A stretch of DNA of 64,000 nucleotides from Botryotinia globosa (Eukaryota > Ascomycota > Leotiomycetes > Helotiales > Sclerotiniaceae), in NCBI GenBank assembly GCA_014898425.1, contig RCSZ01000015.1:1178001-1242000 (forward strand), in the 5' to 3' direction. Positions within the stretch are counted from its first letter, which is position 1, and every line of letters starts with the position of its first letter. Shown here one piece after another: positions 34,897 through 46,768 of the stretch. Made by a program: the position numbers and the translations under genes. The notes below the pieces were generated by a model, which did not search any database, was not told where the DNA came from, and saw only the letters and a program-made list of their open reading frames with translations.

Positions 34897-35130
34897 TTAC
34901 TTTTTGGGATGATCTGGATGCCTCCGTTGTTCTCTTCTTTTCGGTGGGTCTTGGGCTTTGGCGTTTGGATCAATTGGCTTTGGGGAAGTGGTTCGAGGTG
35001 CTCCGGCGATAAAGCTTCCTGTTGTGGCTTGTTTACTGCTGCCAGAGGTAGTCTTTTGGTGGGCTGTGGTAGAGCCTGTGTTAGAACTGCCGCTCTGTCT
35101 GGTACTACTTGTTTGACCGTTTGCTGGCAT
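34897..35130 (-). CDS. Possible small Ser/Thr/Lys-rich protein
   Basis: An ATG-started ORF of 77 residues with AAAC before the ATG. The first half is Ser/Thr/Gly-rich (TSSTRQSGSSNTGS). The second half is Pro/Lys-rich and ends in a basic tail (PPKRREQRRHPDHPKK). Composition is protein-like and unlike the surrounding DNA, but I see no domain. It could be a small nuclear or RNA-associated protein, or chance. It is isolated in a gene-poor region. Confidence 0.35.
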   Translation of the reverse strand: MPANGQTSSTRQSGSSNTGSTTAHQKTTSGSSKQATTGSFIAGAPRTTSPKPIDPNAKAQDPPKRREQRRHPDHPKK

Positions 35131-38100
35131 GTTTGTCGAATTTATCTGGAATTTATAATGTGAGTTTTCTTAAGAACAATAAATGAGTTGTAGATGGTTT
35201 GAGCTAACATGGGAGAATGTATGAGTATGTGTATTGGTGTCGAGCTGCTCAATGTAGATATTTATAGTTTTATATTGTGATGGAGCCCAAAAGATGTGTT
35301 GGAAATCAGAAAAAGCTGGAATCCGGTTACCTAGAAGGCAGCTAGAATGATCCTCGCTCAGGGTGGGTTTTGTTCTCTTACCATATTTTCGCTTCAAGAC
35401 CAGACCAGACCTATGGCCCGGCCCGTGAAGCAATGGAAGACGATTCTCAAGAATTATAATAAGGCATCTTATAGATACCTTTTCAGGAAATTCGGAACTT
35501 GGTTTTTTTTGCTCGAATGAGATGATATAGCTTCGGGTCCTGAGCTTGAAACGTGAGGCTGCAAATCTGACTTGAATACTGGGGATCAAAATCTAGGTTT
35601 GGAAGTCTTCAATTTGGATTTTGAACCTGTAAGATCAAATCAATCCAATCAATTTACAATCAAATATCTAAAAATAGCAAAGCGATTCAATCCGCCCAAT
35701 ATTCTGGCAAACAATAGACCCAACCCCTTCAACCACGAGTGAATATTTTGTCCGATCCAGCCCGAGTAAACCGATGGTCGTCTATAGCCGACCGTTTTAC
35801 CCGACCTATCTTGACCACCATACGTAAAACAATTGGGAACGCAGACCGATCCTCGGGTTACAGACCCAAATGCAGGATTTTTCAGGAGAGTAAGATAAAT
35901 TAGAGCTTGAGCGCTAATGTAAAAATGTATTGTGTTGGAAATGGTAAGTGTAGCTCCTGTCCTATTCCATTTGGCCCATGCAACATATGACGGCATCGTA
36001 GTATCTCATCGTCGTTGAGATCGTCTTGTATTATTGAATGTGACAATGTAGGAATTGCATGAAGAGCAAGGAAATCCATTATTATTCTGATGAGGGCGAA
36101 AGGACTCCTGATCGCGTGACCTTCCATAGCTAGCACTTCTATATCTTTTTGGAGTACTTTGATATCGATCACTGATGTTCCTTCCTCTCGTTTGACCACT
36201 CTTCTCTTTCCTTATGAGATTTTTTATCTTCTATTTCTACCCTCCACATTGAAGACTTTGCACCTCCAGTTTTTACGCCTGCTTCAAGTGTTCATTAAGG
36301 TCCGCTGATATAAGATCGAACTGACAGACAGCAATCATAAATGCATTCAGGACATATGAAGAACGGCCTTTCAAGAATCGAAAAGAAAAAATGATTGTTG
36401 GCCCACCATGATGGTAATAGAAACCTGATATTAAATAAAAGTTTGCAATGGATCAAGAAACCACAGCAAGTTACCAGTGGGAGCTCATCCTAGAGTTACG
36501 CTATTGATATGGACATCATGGAAAAAACATAATCTGATGTGGAATTCAATAAAATGATACGATTATATCACCATGAGGTTTCCCAGTTCAGTGTTTATGA
36601 GGTTGTATTGGTACTTCATCAACTGAGATAATAGCTATCAATGGGAACCACCCCTTCTTTGCTATTTCTGCTTGACCTCTTGTTGGAAAAGAAATCATTG
36701 TGGCATGATACTGTTCTGATTTGACAGTTCTGTTGCAAAATTAGTCAACGTTTAGCTTTCGGATTATGATGATGCTACAAAACTTGGAGGGTTGTAACTG
36801 AATGTTTGCGAATGCGATTGATCAAAATCAATTCTGTTGAACATTCAACATACTTAAAAGGTGCGCGGGGTACTAGCTGTATTACTGTGTTTCTGAATCA
36901 CCGTAAATTGGCTTTTGTAGATGCAGAAGTGAAAGGTATCGTTTTATAAGCTCGAGCTATGTGCTGTACTAACCTTTACAGCCTCATCGAAGGGTCTTTC
37001 CAATAGATTTTAATCATACATGGGGATAACAAATCCCAAGACCGTGAAAGATATCAATAGAAACTTCGGCAGACTTATGCGTCAGCTTACGGACTACCCC
37101 ATGATACTCCATGCTATCAAATTGCAAGCAGACACGAAACACAAAACGCCGAATGGATAGAAATCATCACCAAGATGTGGCAAGCTGTCGAATCGATCCA
37201 GATCTTCGCTTTAGTCTGACCATGATGATCCCATGAATGTATTGTGAATCTGGGGTGGTGGTGCAAACACACGTAATGTTTGTGTTACTGCATTACGTAT
37301 AGTGTGGGGGAGCATGTCAAGTACCGAGAGTTTCAGAGAGGCGTCAAGCGGAGCTCCGTCGTCTTGGAAGACTGTTCTACAGAGTAAGTAGCCCATGTGC
37401 TTGATTGGGTGGGAACGGGGTATGGATATAAGTAATCAATCGCATTAATTGACCAGTTCAAATCACCAAGCGTAGATTTGCTCGTAAGTCTTGGGGTGTT
37501 GAATACACAGATTACAGAAAATGTTGGGAAACCGGGGCATCTACTCGTATTTTTGTCAACTAAATGAAGCGAGGAGAAAATAAGGGGAACAAAGTTCATG
37601 CTAGTGTTACGGCGTTGACGGCCTTTTTGCCAAAGTGAGATTTCTATGACTTTAGCGATGCATGCAAATTAATTCTCTACTAATATCGAATTATGCGCAT
37701 TTGAACCTCAATATATCAATTTATGATGATTGATGCCGAACCGTGTCTTAAACCAAGAGGATCTCATTGCGACGACTTTTGAAGAATATTTGAGGCTTGG
37801 ATAACTTTCTGTGCCTTTCAGAGTAAGAATGCATATTGATCAAGCCGAAACAATGATTAATTATTTAACAGGGAACTCTGCCCGGCATGGCGGGGTACGT
37901 GACGTGGGAAGCAAACGCGGTTGATGTAGCTTGTGATGAGCCATCCGAAATATCTGTGTTTATATAAGAGAATCTAAATCTCTATGTGCATATAATTTCG
38001 TGTTATTCTTTCATTTATTTCTGAAGCTTTTCATTTTTCACTTGCAAATTCCGACAGTTTTTCGGATCCAAAACATCACTTTCTAAATATCTTACTTCTA

Positions 38101-38149
38101 GCAAGGTAACTTGTATTGGAGCGGTAGCGTATCGTTCAGAATTGCAAGT
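35131..38149. other. Gene-poor region left of the wall-protein gene
   Basis: About 3 kb with no confident gene. GC-rich palindromic motifs near 35395-35425 and 35750-35830 may be remnants of a DNA transposon. The right end holds a TATA box for the downstream gene. Confidence 0.55.
37961..37968 (+). promoter_or_regulatory. Candidate TATA box
   Basis: TATATAAG about 180 bp upstream of the ATG of the wall-protein gene at 38150, a plausible distance for a fungal promoter. This is motif-based only. Confidence 0.45.
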
Positions 38150-39095
38150 ATGCATATCCATATTTTGGTAACGGTGGCTAGTCTTTGCACTGTGGTGCTT
38201 GCAAATTATCCATCGGATGATAAGAAAGATGCTGTCACCGATTATCCATTTGATCCAAACCAGGCTGGTGTACCAGACGTTGCATTGGATGCAAGTCAGG
38301 CGGCTAAAGTGTAAGTTGTCCATGATTCCACGTCAATTTTTCCCCTTCTGAATTCCACTTCTTTTACCTCCGTCGAATGGTCTCCAACTGACACTCATAT
38401 CTCAATGCAGCTCTGCAATAGTCTCCAGTCTTTTATCTCTCTCCACTGCCCTCGATATCCCTTCATCCCTTGCCTCCGAACTTTCCAACATTCCCACCTC
38501 GGCCTCAACCCTTGGATACTCTCCAACCGGGGTTTCTCAGCTAGACGAACAACTTTCCGGTACCAACAAGCCGGATTGGTATACGTCACTGTCTCCAGAC
38601 GCAAAATCCTATGTCGACAATGCTGTAAGCATACTAGATAGTGTGTACAGTCTCGAGAGTATCTTAACCACTGCTACTGTTTGGAAGACTACATCTGTGG
38701 GGGTAGTAGGCGGTACGACGGCAACACCGGCTAGTACTTGGGAGTCAACATGGGCGAGTAGTACAAAGTTTGATGATTGGGGGTCGTCCTGGACGAGTAC
38801 TACCGGTGCTGGAAAATGGGATTCCTCATGGGCTAGCAGTACCGGGACTGACAATTGGGACTCGTCATGGGCAAGTAGTACCGGAGTCAATAACTGGGAA
38901 TCAACATCGCCAAGTAGTACAAGTTCTAAGGCTGGGGAGTCAGTCTTTGGGGGTAGTACTAACACTAAGGATAGCACGGCGGCGCAGACGACAGGACCAA
39001 TCGAGGTAACCACCTCGAACGCGACTCCGGTGATGTGCAGTCTGAGTCTAGGTCTGGTATTAGCGGTGGCTGTGGGGATGATTTGCGCAATGTAA
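38150..39095 (+). CDS. GPI-anchored-type cell-surface protein with Trp/Ser repeats
   Basis: Two exons, 38150-38310 and 38411-39095, with a 100-bp intron, give 281 residues. The open frame begins earlier at TTG, but the ATG at 38150 opens a signal peptide (MHIHILVTVASLCTVVLA). The middle has five 13-residue units (38739-38933) such as WDSSWASSTGTDN and WDSSWASSTGVNN, rich in Ser/Thr and likely O-glycosylated. The C-terminus has a small-residue site (TTSNATPV) followed by a hydrophobic tail (LSLGLVLAVAVGMICAM), the layout of a GPI-anchor signal. It probably sits in the cell wall or on the plasma membrane. It is not recognised as a named family. Confidence 0.8.
38739..38933 (+). repeat. 39-bp coding tandem repeat (5 units)
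   Basis: Five in-frame 39-bp units encode 13-residue blocks starting with Trp. Units three and four are nearly identical. It lies within the GPI-type protein. Confidence 0.85.
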
Positions 39096-39889
39096 AGGAA
39101 AGGAGTAGTAAGGTTGGGATGAGTACACATGTAATGAGGAGAAGGCAATTTTCCTTTTCGTCTCTTGTTCTGTCATTGGTTGGGGGGTCGGTAGAAATGA
39201 ATAGGTGAGGATGTAATAGTGCGAAGCGAGCATTCTTTTTTAATTTTTTCAACAACAAATGTAATGCCAAAAACGATAATGATCATCAGCGGGATAATTA
39301 CCTAATGCTCCTATCATCTCTCTCTCTCTGAAGCTTTTGCGCAAATATCATGGGATACGTGATGATGCTTCGTAGTCGTGTTTTCTTACACACCATAATC
39401 CCCCAACTAACCGCGCAAGACCGTTGAACCTCCAGTGTAAACGGAAGAATCATGAATATACACATATATCTCGATGCAATGTTCTTCCAGACTAGATGTG
39501 CACATTTTTGTCTCAAACTCCTGTCTTTCTTGAAGCTCGTGTAAATATTGGTGTTGCTCAACCCTTAAGAGTCACAATATTTTCGGCCAGGAAGGTGATC
39601 GATCATATTCAAATGCTTTCTACCTACTCAAAGATCATTCGGGCGAGCTTTCTGGTCGTTGTCGTTCCAAATTCCACCGAGATGTCTCGGATAAATACCG
39701 GCCGATAGCTCTCCGACATCACCACCACCACCCCACCTTTTCCATTACTATTGCTAGCTAGATTCAAGACCTCATTTCACCAAAAAGGACCAAACAAGCC
39801 CCAATACCTATGTAAACTAGGAATCTTTCACGCTGGTGTTTACAACGCTTTGAACTTCATATCAATCTCAAAGCTTCAGAGGCGCAAAA
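39096..39889. other. Intergenic
   Basis: About 790 bp containing the 3' UTR of the wall-protein gene and the promoter of the lactonase-like gene. A CACCACCACC run lies near 39720. I see no gene. Confidence 0.6.
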
Positions 39890-41170
39890 ATGGCAGCAGT
39901 AACCAATTCTGCTATATCAAGTGTGCCTACCAAGATAGAGGTAATCTTTAACTTCGTGAATGCATTCTTGCTGCTCACTAACACTTCTTATCAGGTTGTT
40001 GACAAACTAAAGGCAAGCAGTGGAAATGTTAGGTTAGTCTTTATCACTCCGTCAAAAACATCGAGACTGACACATTTCCATCAGTACCACATATGGTCTT
40101 TCAGACCAAGTTACTCTTCTTCAACATGATTCCGCATTTGCATCATTAGTTGGCGAAGCCCCGTCACATGCACTCCTATTTTCTACTGCTGGATCAACCA
40201 ACAACCCTTTCTTTCACGAAGCCTGTGTTTTGCTACCCGACCATGATGAACTCTATGTCACATCAAACCTCCTACAAGCTACCAGTTCCGCAAACTTTCC
40301 AACTATTCTGATATCTAGAATTAAACTCCATCGAAATGACGACGGGAGTATCAAATCTGCCGAGTGGGCTAAAATGCGTCCACCACCAGGTATTGACATG
40401 CCAAATGGTGGTGTCAATTATCAAGATGGTATTCTATTTTGTGCTCAGGGAAATAGAAGCGCAGGCTCAGGTGGTATTTATCATATGCCCAGATCTTCAC
40501 CTCCAAAACCTATGGTGACAAATTTTCATGGAAGGCATTTCAATTCTGTAAATGATGTCGTGGTGGCTAAAGATGGCAGCATTTGGTTCACAGATCCATG
40601 TTACGGATGGGAGCAAGATTTCCGATTAAAGCCTAAACTTCCTTGTCAAGTATATAGATTCGATCCTATTACGGGAGATATTAGAGTTGTGGCAGATGGC
40701 TTTGGTAGACCAAATGGAATTGCTTTCTCGCCGGATGAGTCAGTGGTTTATATTACGGATACAGATCAAATCCACGGAGATGGAAACGAGGATTTAACGC
40801 GGTATGTCTCTTCATCTGACAATCAGGTATCTTTCGCTGATTTTGATTCAGTCCTGCAACAATCTATGCTTTTGATGTTCACATGACATCAGGCGCGCCC
40901 TTCCTCATAAACCGAAGAGTTTTCGCATATGCAGTTGATGGCTTCCCAGATGGCATCAAATGTGATGTTCACGGTAATGTATACTCTGGCTGCGGCGATG
41001 GTGTGGAGGTCTGGAATTCAGCCGGGACTTTAATCGGCACCATTTTAGTTCCTGGCGGCGTAGCAAACTTCTGCTTTGGAAAGGATGGGGAAGTATTCTT
41101 GTGTGCCGAACAAAAGTTTTGGAGATTACAGTTGGCAAGTACCACCAAAGGTGCGTTACTTGGTATTTAG
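39890..41170 (+). CDS. SMP-30/gluconolactonase-family protein
   Basis: Four exons, 39890-39940, 39995-40032, 40085-40801 and 40852-41170, give 374 residues; introns are 50-54 bp. The two short first exons are supported by exact frame continuity (KIE to VVDKLKASSGNV to STTYGLSDQ). Blades of a six-bladed propeller are visible: EACVLLPDHDELYVTSN, MPNGGVNYQDGILFCAQG, NSVNDVVVAKDGSIWFTDP, RPNGIAFSPDESVVYITDT and DGFPDGIKCDVHGNVYSG. The metal-site Glu, Asn and Asp expected from the family lie in these motifs. There is no signal peptide, so it is probably cytosolic. Members hydrolyse sugar or other lactones; the substrate cannot be told from sequence. Confidence 0.9.
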
Positions 41171-41536
41171 TCAGGTTATTATTATGTTATTGGAGGATAA
41201 AAGAATTTGTATTTGAATGATATAGATGATTTTGAGTATTTATAAGTATTGTTGTGTCAGAGATGAGTATCTCTTTAATGTATTTAATGATTCATATACT
41301 ATCCATCAATGCCCTCAATGTACGGCATGAAGCCGGCCCCTCATCTTGATCTAGATAACCGTATACACACCGTATAAGATTTGGATAGAGATTCAATAAC
41401 TGCCCCTTGGGTCTTGAATCTTTGAAAATTTCCTAGAGCAACAGCTGCATGGTTTGTATCTACATCTTCACGACAGTAATCCAAACCAATAACACACATA
41501 GACAATCAGCGAGCTATTAGGCATGGCACCACAGAT
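41171..41536. other. Intergenic
   Basis: About 370 bp between two plus-strand genes. I see nothing specific. Confidence 0.55.
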
Positions 41537-42650
41537 ATGAATGCACCCTCAAGATTCAAGAGATTTCTGTCTTCCCCTATCCGTTGGTCATATGACAACA
41601 TAGAGAGCCAACAGACTCAGCAATCTGTCATTCACAGCTTTCAAATCCCTTCTTCTCAAATGCACCACAGTACCGACCATCCAAGAGACCAATATTCTAG
41701 CCACCTCGATAGCATCGAAAACCCCTACTCCTCATCGTATACAGCCGAAGCCCATGATATGCAAAGTCCCAGTATCCAAAGCTTTACGCCAAATCCAAGA
41801 AAGACTCTCACCGATAGCCGCATGCGAAGACCTCGCAGCACCAGTAATCCAGAACTTCAATGTCCTATTCCCAGTGGTTTTACGCAAAAAGATGATTACT
41901 CTAAAAGCCAGTTCGGAAACCGAGATTCTTACTTTATTCCTCGAAGACGCTGTGAAGATCATGAAATCGATCTCGGGGGTCAGTATCCCAGCATTCAAAC
42001 CCCGAGAAATCATTTGGAGTGCGATTTAGACAATAGCTTTGGAGACAGATATCGCAGAACCAGTAATATCCATGATCAAAACTCTATTTCCTACTTCGAA
42101 AATCGCGCAAATAAATCACAAAGTCCATATTCAAATACTCAAGATCTATATCAGAATACAAATCCAGAACCGACTTCCGCGTCAACACGAAGAGTGCGGC
42201 GTAGAAGTCATTCAGAAAAAGGATCCTCTCAAGCCGAGCTGCTATTAAATCCAAGAGATTACACCATCGACGATATTGAAAGTCAGCGTTTCAGAGCTCC
42301 AAAGCCCCCTGATATTTCCATTGATCTTGACTTCTCAGGAGTTCTACAGACGCTTCGAAGACCCATTGATTATTTCAGTTCAAACAAGGAGGAAACGAAG
42401 GAGATGTGGCAGTGTGTGCCGAATGAGGATTTGGAGGAGGGCATGGTATGTTTTTTTTTTCGCTTAATACTCTTATTTTTCGAGATGTGGAATCCTGGAG
42501 AGAATACTGATTGATGGACTTGGATAGTTGGGATGTTATGCCTGGAATCATGAGGATAAAGATGCTTGTGTTAGTTGTCGAAGGGTGAGGAGAAGAGAAG
42601 TGAGATCGAGATTGGTGGCACTGAAGAGGGCATTGGGATTTACAGGCTAG
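41537..42650 (+). CDS. Hypothetical protein with C-terminal Cys/basic segment
   Basis: Two exons, 41537-42445 and 42528-42650, with an 82-bp phase-0 intron, give 343 residues. Most of it is polar and Ser/Gln/Arg-rich and looks disordered. A short basic patch RRVRRRSHSEKG lies near residue 220. A more structured end (ISIDLDFSGVLQTLRRP, EETKEMWQCVPNEDLEEGM) continues over the splice into LGCYAWNHEDKDACVSCRRV and a basic helix. The C-terminal tryptophan and cysteines suggest a small folded motif, but I recognise no family. The 3' exon is supported by frame and composition only. Confidence 0.6.
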
Positions 42651-43097
42651 GATAATAGTTTGGAAAGTGGTGTAGGGAGAGGAAATGAAGGGTGAGCGTA
42701 ATGATCGATCAAATAGGTGATGTTTTGTTCATTTTTGCAGTTGCTTGGATCAGAAATCCGAAATGGCCAACTATGTTCTTGGGAATTTTATACGAGATTC
42801 TACCATGCAGAAAATGATGATCGTTCTGAAGACCTGTAATATCGCACTACCTCGATCTGAGGTTCTTCTCTTGGCCGAATTTATGAACGAATCTCGCGAA
42901 CAAAGATTTCGCTTTACTCTTCTCGAGTGATTTTAGATCCACCTCTTCCACTTGATAAGTTTCATGGACTCCCATTTTAAGATACCAACAATGAACGCAG
43001 ATTACCAACAAATATAGGCAAGAATTATGATGAAAGGATACCTAAACAAGGTTATATACTACATGTTCAATTTACAATTTCAAACAAATTCGTGTTT
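42651..43097. other. Intergenic between convergent genes
   Basis: About 450 bp with no confident gene. An open frame at 42745-42930 has no family features. Confidence 0.55.
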
Positions 43098-46000
43098 CTA
43101 TATCTTAGTGCGCTTTGCTGATGATGGCGTGTCATTCACTTCATCATTACCATCGACTCCTAAGATAGTTCCGTCTGAATCGACAGTGTCGTCCGAATCA
43201 TCCGAAAATTCCTTAAATAAGCGTTTCCGATCGATGGCAGTATTCCTGGAGCTCACAATGACCGTGAACCCACGACATGCCTTGTCGGCTTCGATGATTC
43301 TTTCAAAATAGGGCTTCATATCGGCATTCGCGCTACTCTCTGAGAGACTCGGAACGAAAGCTCCGAGGTAGACCAAAACACGACTGGATAGGTTGATAAG
43401 AGACTGTTCGTAGTCCTTATCAAGAGTCATTCCTTTCCACTGAGCATATATATTTTCCATGACGGTATATCGAGCGATTGTGCTAGCAATTTCGCTCATT
43501 TCTGTGATAATCCTGGTTTGAGAATCAACTGTCCAGTTTGCACCATACGAAAGCAAGTTCTGCAAAAATCAGTTAGCTTACTATTGTTTGATTGATATAA
43601 ATCAACACACCTCGACGGCACCCAGAAGACATGCCCATGCAATAGCTCCAATTTTAAGGCCGATCGTCTCTTCCATCACGGCTAGAACATCAAGTATTTT
43701 CTGGATAGAGCTAGCAGCACGCGGAAACATCTGACGGCGTAGAGCAATCCTCTCTTTGTAGAGAGTTGCAGACCAATCTAAATTGGTAACAAGCGGAATA
43801 GATCCTGCTTCTGAAGTGGTGTAAACGCGCTGCCATTTCAAGTATTGTTCTAGATTACTCCATATGACAGCATCAAATGACTTTACAGTTATGAAACCTC
43901 GGACCCAAAATCCACCCGGGCCTTTGTTAGAAACTTCATTCTGAAAATGGAGAGTAGAGTCGTTATCCGATTTATCAAATTTTGGTGACTTAAAAACTTG
44001 TCCCGAGATATCATTAGTATAATCTGGGGGCAATTCAATACGTCCGCGAGGTTCACTCTTGCCATAAGGCGATATAGACGGATAAGAAGGCTTTCCATCT
44101 CTTTTATAGGTTGCTTGTGATGCTCGATTTAGCATTTGAACCTCTTGAGGCTGTGTTTTGGGCAGCTGATTTTCAGTTCCAAGTCCATGGAGTCCCCGTG
44201 GCATGTTAGCCGAGATTTCCATGCTTAGGCAGGCATCAAAATTATGCCATCGTCCGGAATCTACCCCAGTAACTTTTTCGGTGACTCTGAGACGTCGGTG
44301 GGGAGACAACCGAACCATTTGTTGCTGTTGCTGTTGTCGTTGTTGCATTTGAATTCGTTGAGTTTGTTGAATAGATGACTGCAGCTTTTGATGTTGTTGT
44401 GGAGTTCCATGCGAAGGCCATGTTTGGACTGCAATGGAGTTATTCGGACATTTTTTACCTCCTGCGGAAGACAATAAAGCTGTATCAGCCTGGATTGAAG
44501 AGCTATCAGCTTCTATGAAACTGTAGACTGGGCTCGCTGGGGAATAAGCGGGAGATGCAGAGTAGTCATCGAATTCCTCCATTCGAGGCCCATCATCGTC
44601 AAATCCGCCAAAACTTGTCTCTCTTCCCATTGAAGAACCCGACACTGCATCAATTCGATGATTTTGACTCTTCGCACCATCGCTCTCTACAAGAAAGTGT
44701 TCCGGGGACGCAGGAGAGTGAATGGCAGAAGGAATGTAGCCCATTTCAGGCATGAAGTTAAGTAAATCAGGTATTTCACAGGACGATTCGCGCTCTAATG
44801 CCTCATAATATTCGTATTGACTTGTAGATTCTCCCTGGTATCCATGACACACTTTGCCATGCTCTATTTCCTGAGACTTGTTACCGACTTTTGGGTGAGG
44901 CGAGGTTTCTGCTTGATCGGTAGGCCCAGTTGTTGCCGAGATATTGCTAGGAACTGGCAGATGCTTGGCCCATTCCTCAGCATCCAAGATATTCATGTTG
45001 AAATGTTTCATCGCTGAAAGAATCATTTCATTTCTCCAACTCTTGAGAGATTCTGATTCGGATGTATTTAGTTGATGGCTCTCTTCTGCTGAAAATGAAG
45101 GTTTGTCATGTCTATCGGATACCACTACAGACTGTGGTATCACAGGTATATCGTTAAGATCTTCTGGCTTGACGAAGCTCTCCACTTGTTCTGATATTTC
45201 GACATGTTAGCCCAGTTTTAAAAACACTCTCCGCATCACATATTGCAGATCTCAGGTCTTAAACCTCAAAGACTTACTCATTCGGCCATCTAACGAGTCT
45301 CGATTTTGATATGATAAGGCGCTGTGGAAGGAATCTACAGACTGGTTTGCATGAGTGTTTGGGATTGGCGGCATGCTCTTTGGCACCACTGGCATTGAAA
45401 TGAATGAGGATGTAGAAAAGCTGGTTGTACTGGGTATTCTAGTTGCTGGGGGACTAACATAGGTTGGCGATGTAGCCGATGTACCTAAGATAGAGCTTGA
45501 GCCCCCCGAGACTAAAGATGCGCTCGATGGTAGCAGAGATTTTGACCACAAAGAGGGTCCAGTGGTATCCTTCATCGACATGCCAGCCAATTTTAGTCTC
45601 GTATCCTCCACTTGCATGCGTGTCTCTGTTGACAGACCATGTCTGTTCGGGCCACCAATCATACTGGGGTTATTCAAACCCAAAGAGTCCATCATATTAT
45701 CAGCTCTCAGTGCACTCAACACGCTCAATGTACCCATCAGACTCAACTTTAAGTCACGAAGTCTCGCCAACAACTTCATAATTTCCTTCTCTTTATACAA
45801 CCATTTAATTTTGGCCAGAACACTACCACTTCTCAATTTTCGAATAATTCGATCGATTTTCGTGCATATCGTCGCACAATCCCCAATGATTTTAGCTGTA
45901 AGCCTATACACCTGATCTGCATAGCGACCATCTTTACCGTGAAGTAATGTAGATAGCAGATGAAGCTCATCTGAAAAGGTTTCAAGATCCCTTGCTAAAT

Positions 46001-46124
46001 CCTTGATATCAGAAGGGGCATTAGATAGAGCTTCCCCGACTTCGTAAAGGGTCTTTGAGATTGTGTAGACAGTTCCGGCCAGCTGAAGAATGCTCGCTAT
46101 TCCACCGATTACTTCAAGAGCCAT
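43098..46124 (-). CDS. STAND-type N-terminal domain protein without NACHT
   Basis: Three exons, 46124-45278, 45190-43611 and 43559-43098 (introns 87 and 51 bp), give 962 residues. The N-terminus (MALEVIGGIASILQLAGTVY, later SNAPSDIKDLARDLETFSDEL) matches the helical fungal N-terminal domain of STAND/NLR-like proteins (HeLo-like). A long Ser/Pro-rich disordered middle includes a Gln run (residues of QQRQQQQQQM). The C-terminal helical region (ALRRQMFPRAASSIQKIL, IGAIAWACLLGAVE, LLSYGANWTVDSQTRI) resembles the uncharacterised helical segment found next to NACHT in fungal proteins. No Walker A or repeat domain follows; the protein ends in an acidic, Lys/Arg-tipped tail. It may be a signalling adaptor or a truncated NLR relative. 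Confidence 0.8.
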
Positions 46125-46768
46125 GATGATGAGCCCGTCAGGCTATCTAACCCTCGGAAGCTTCCCAATTACATGAAATACAAGACTTGGCAATCAATTC
46201 TTGTTGGTGCAAAAGTTTGTTTGTAGTATTTTCCACTTTTGTAATACAAATCAACGTTTGCAAGTTTTCAGCACTCAACACATGATAGTGCTGAGCCCCC
46301 TTCTCTCCTGCAGGTCATCCTCATATGGTCCATTCTTGGACCCATCCTGCCGACATTCCATTGCTATTGGAGAAACCCTAACAAGCCTCCCCTTTTCAAG
46401 GTCAAGAATTAATCATTGGTACAACAATCGAATGATCGTTTGAATAGTTTCCATAAGGAAATTCAAACACTTATTAATATTGTCCTCTCAAGCAATTCTC
46501 TAGAGCGATAGTTTATTTCAAATCCCTTTCTGATACACGGAAAGTTTAGACGCCGACGCTAAGCCTTGACGCAACGTTAGCTTCGTTTTACCCAGCCTCG
46601 CCAGGCTCGCCAGGCTATATTCCAGAAGCCTCTAGACTTGCATTCATAATCAGCCTCGCCATCGTCACTAATCCAATTCCCATCTTAACACCTACACATC
46701 TTAACCCCGTCCATAGTACGACACATTGGAAGCCTATTCGAGGTATTTATATATCCTCATCCGTCATC
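46125..46768. other. Intergenic between divergent genes
   Basis: About 640 bp holding the promoters of the STAND-type gene and the AN1 zinc-finger gene. A TCGCCAGGC repeat lies near 46595-46612. Nothing else was seen. Confidence 0.6.
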
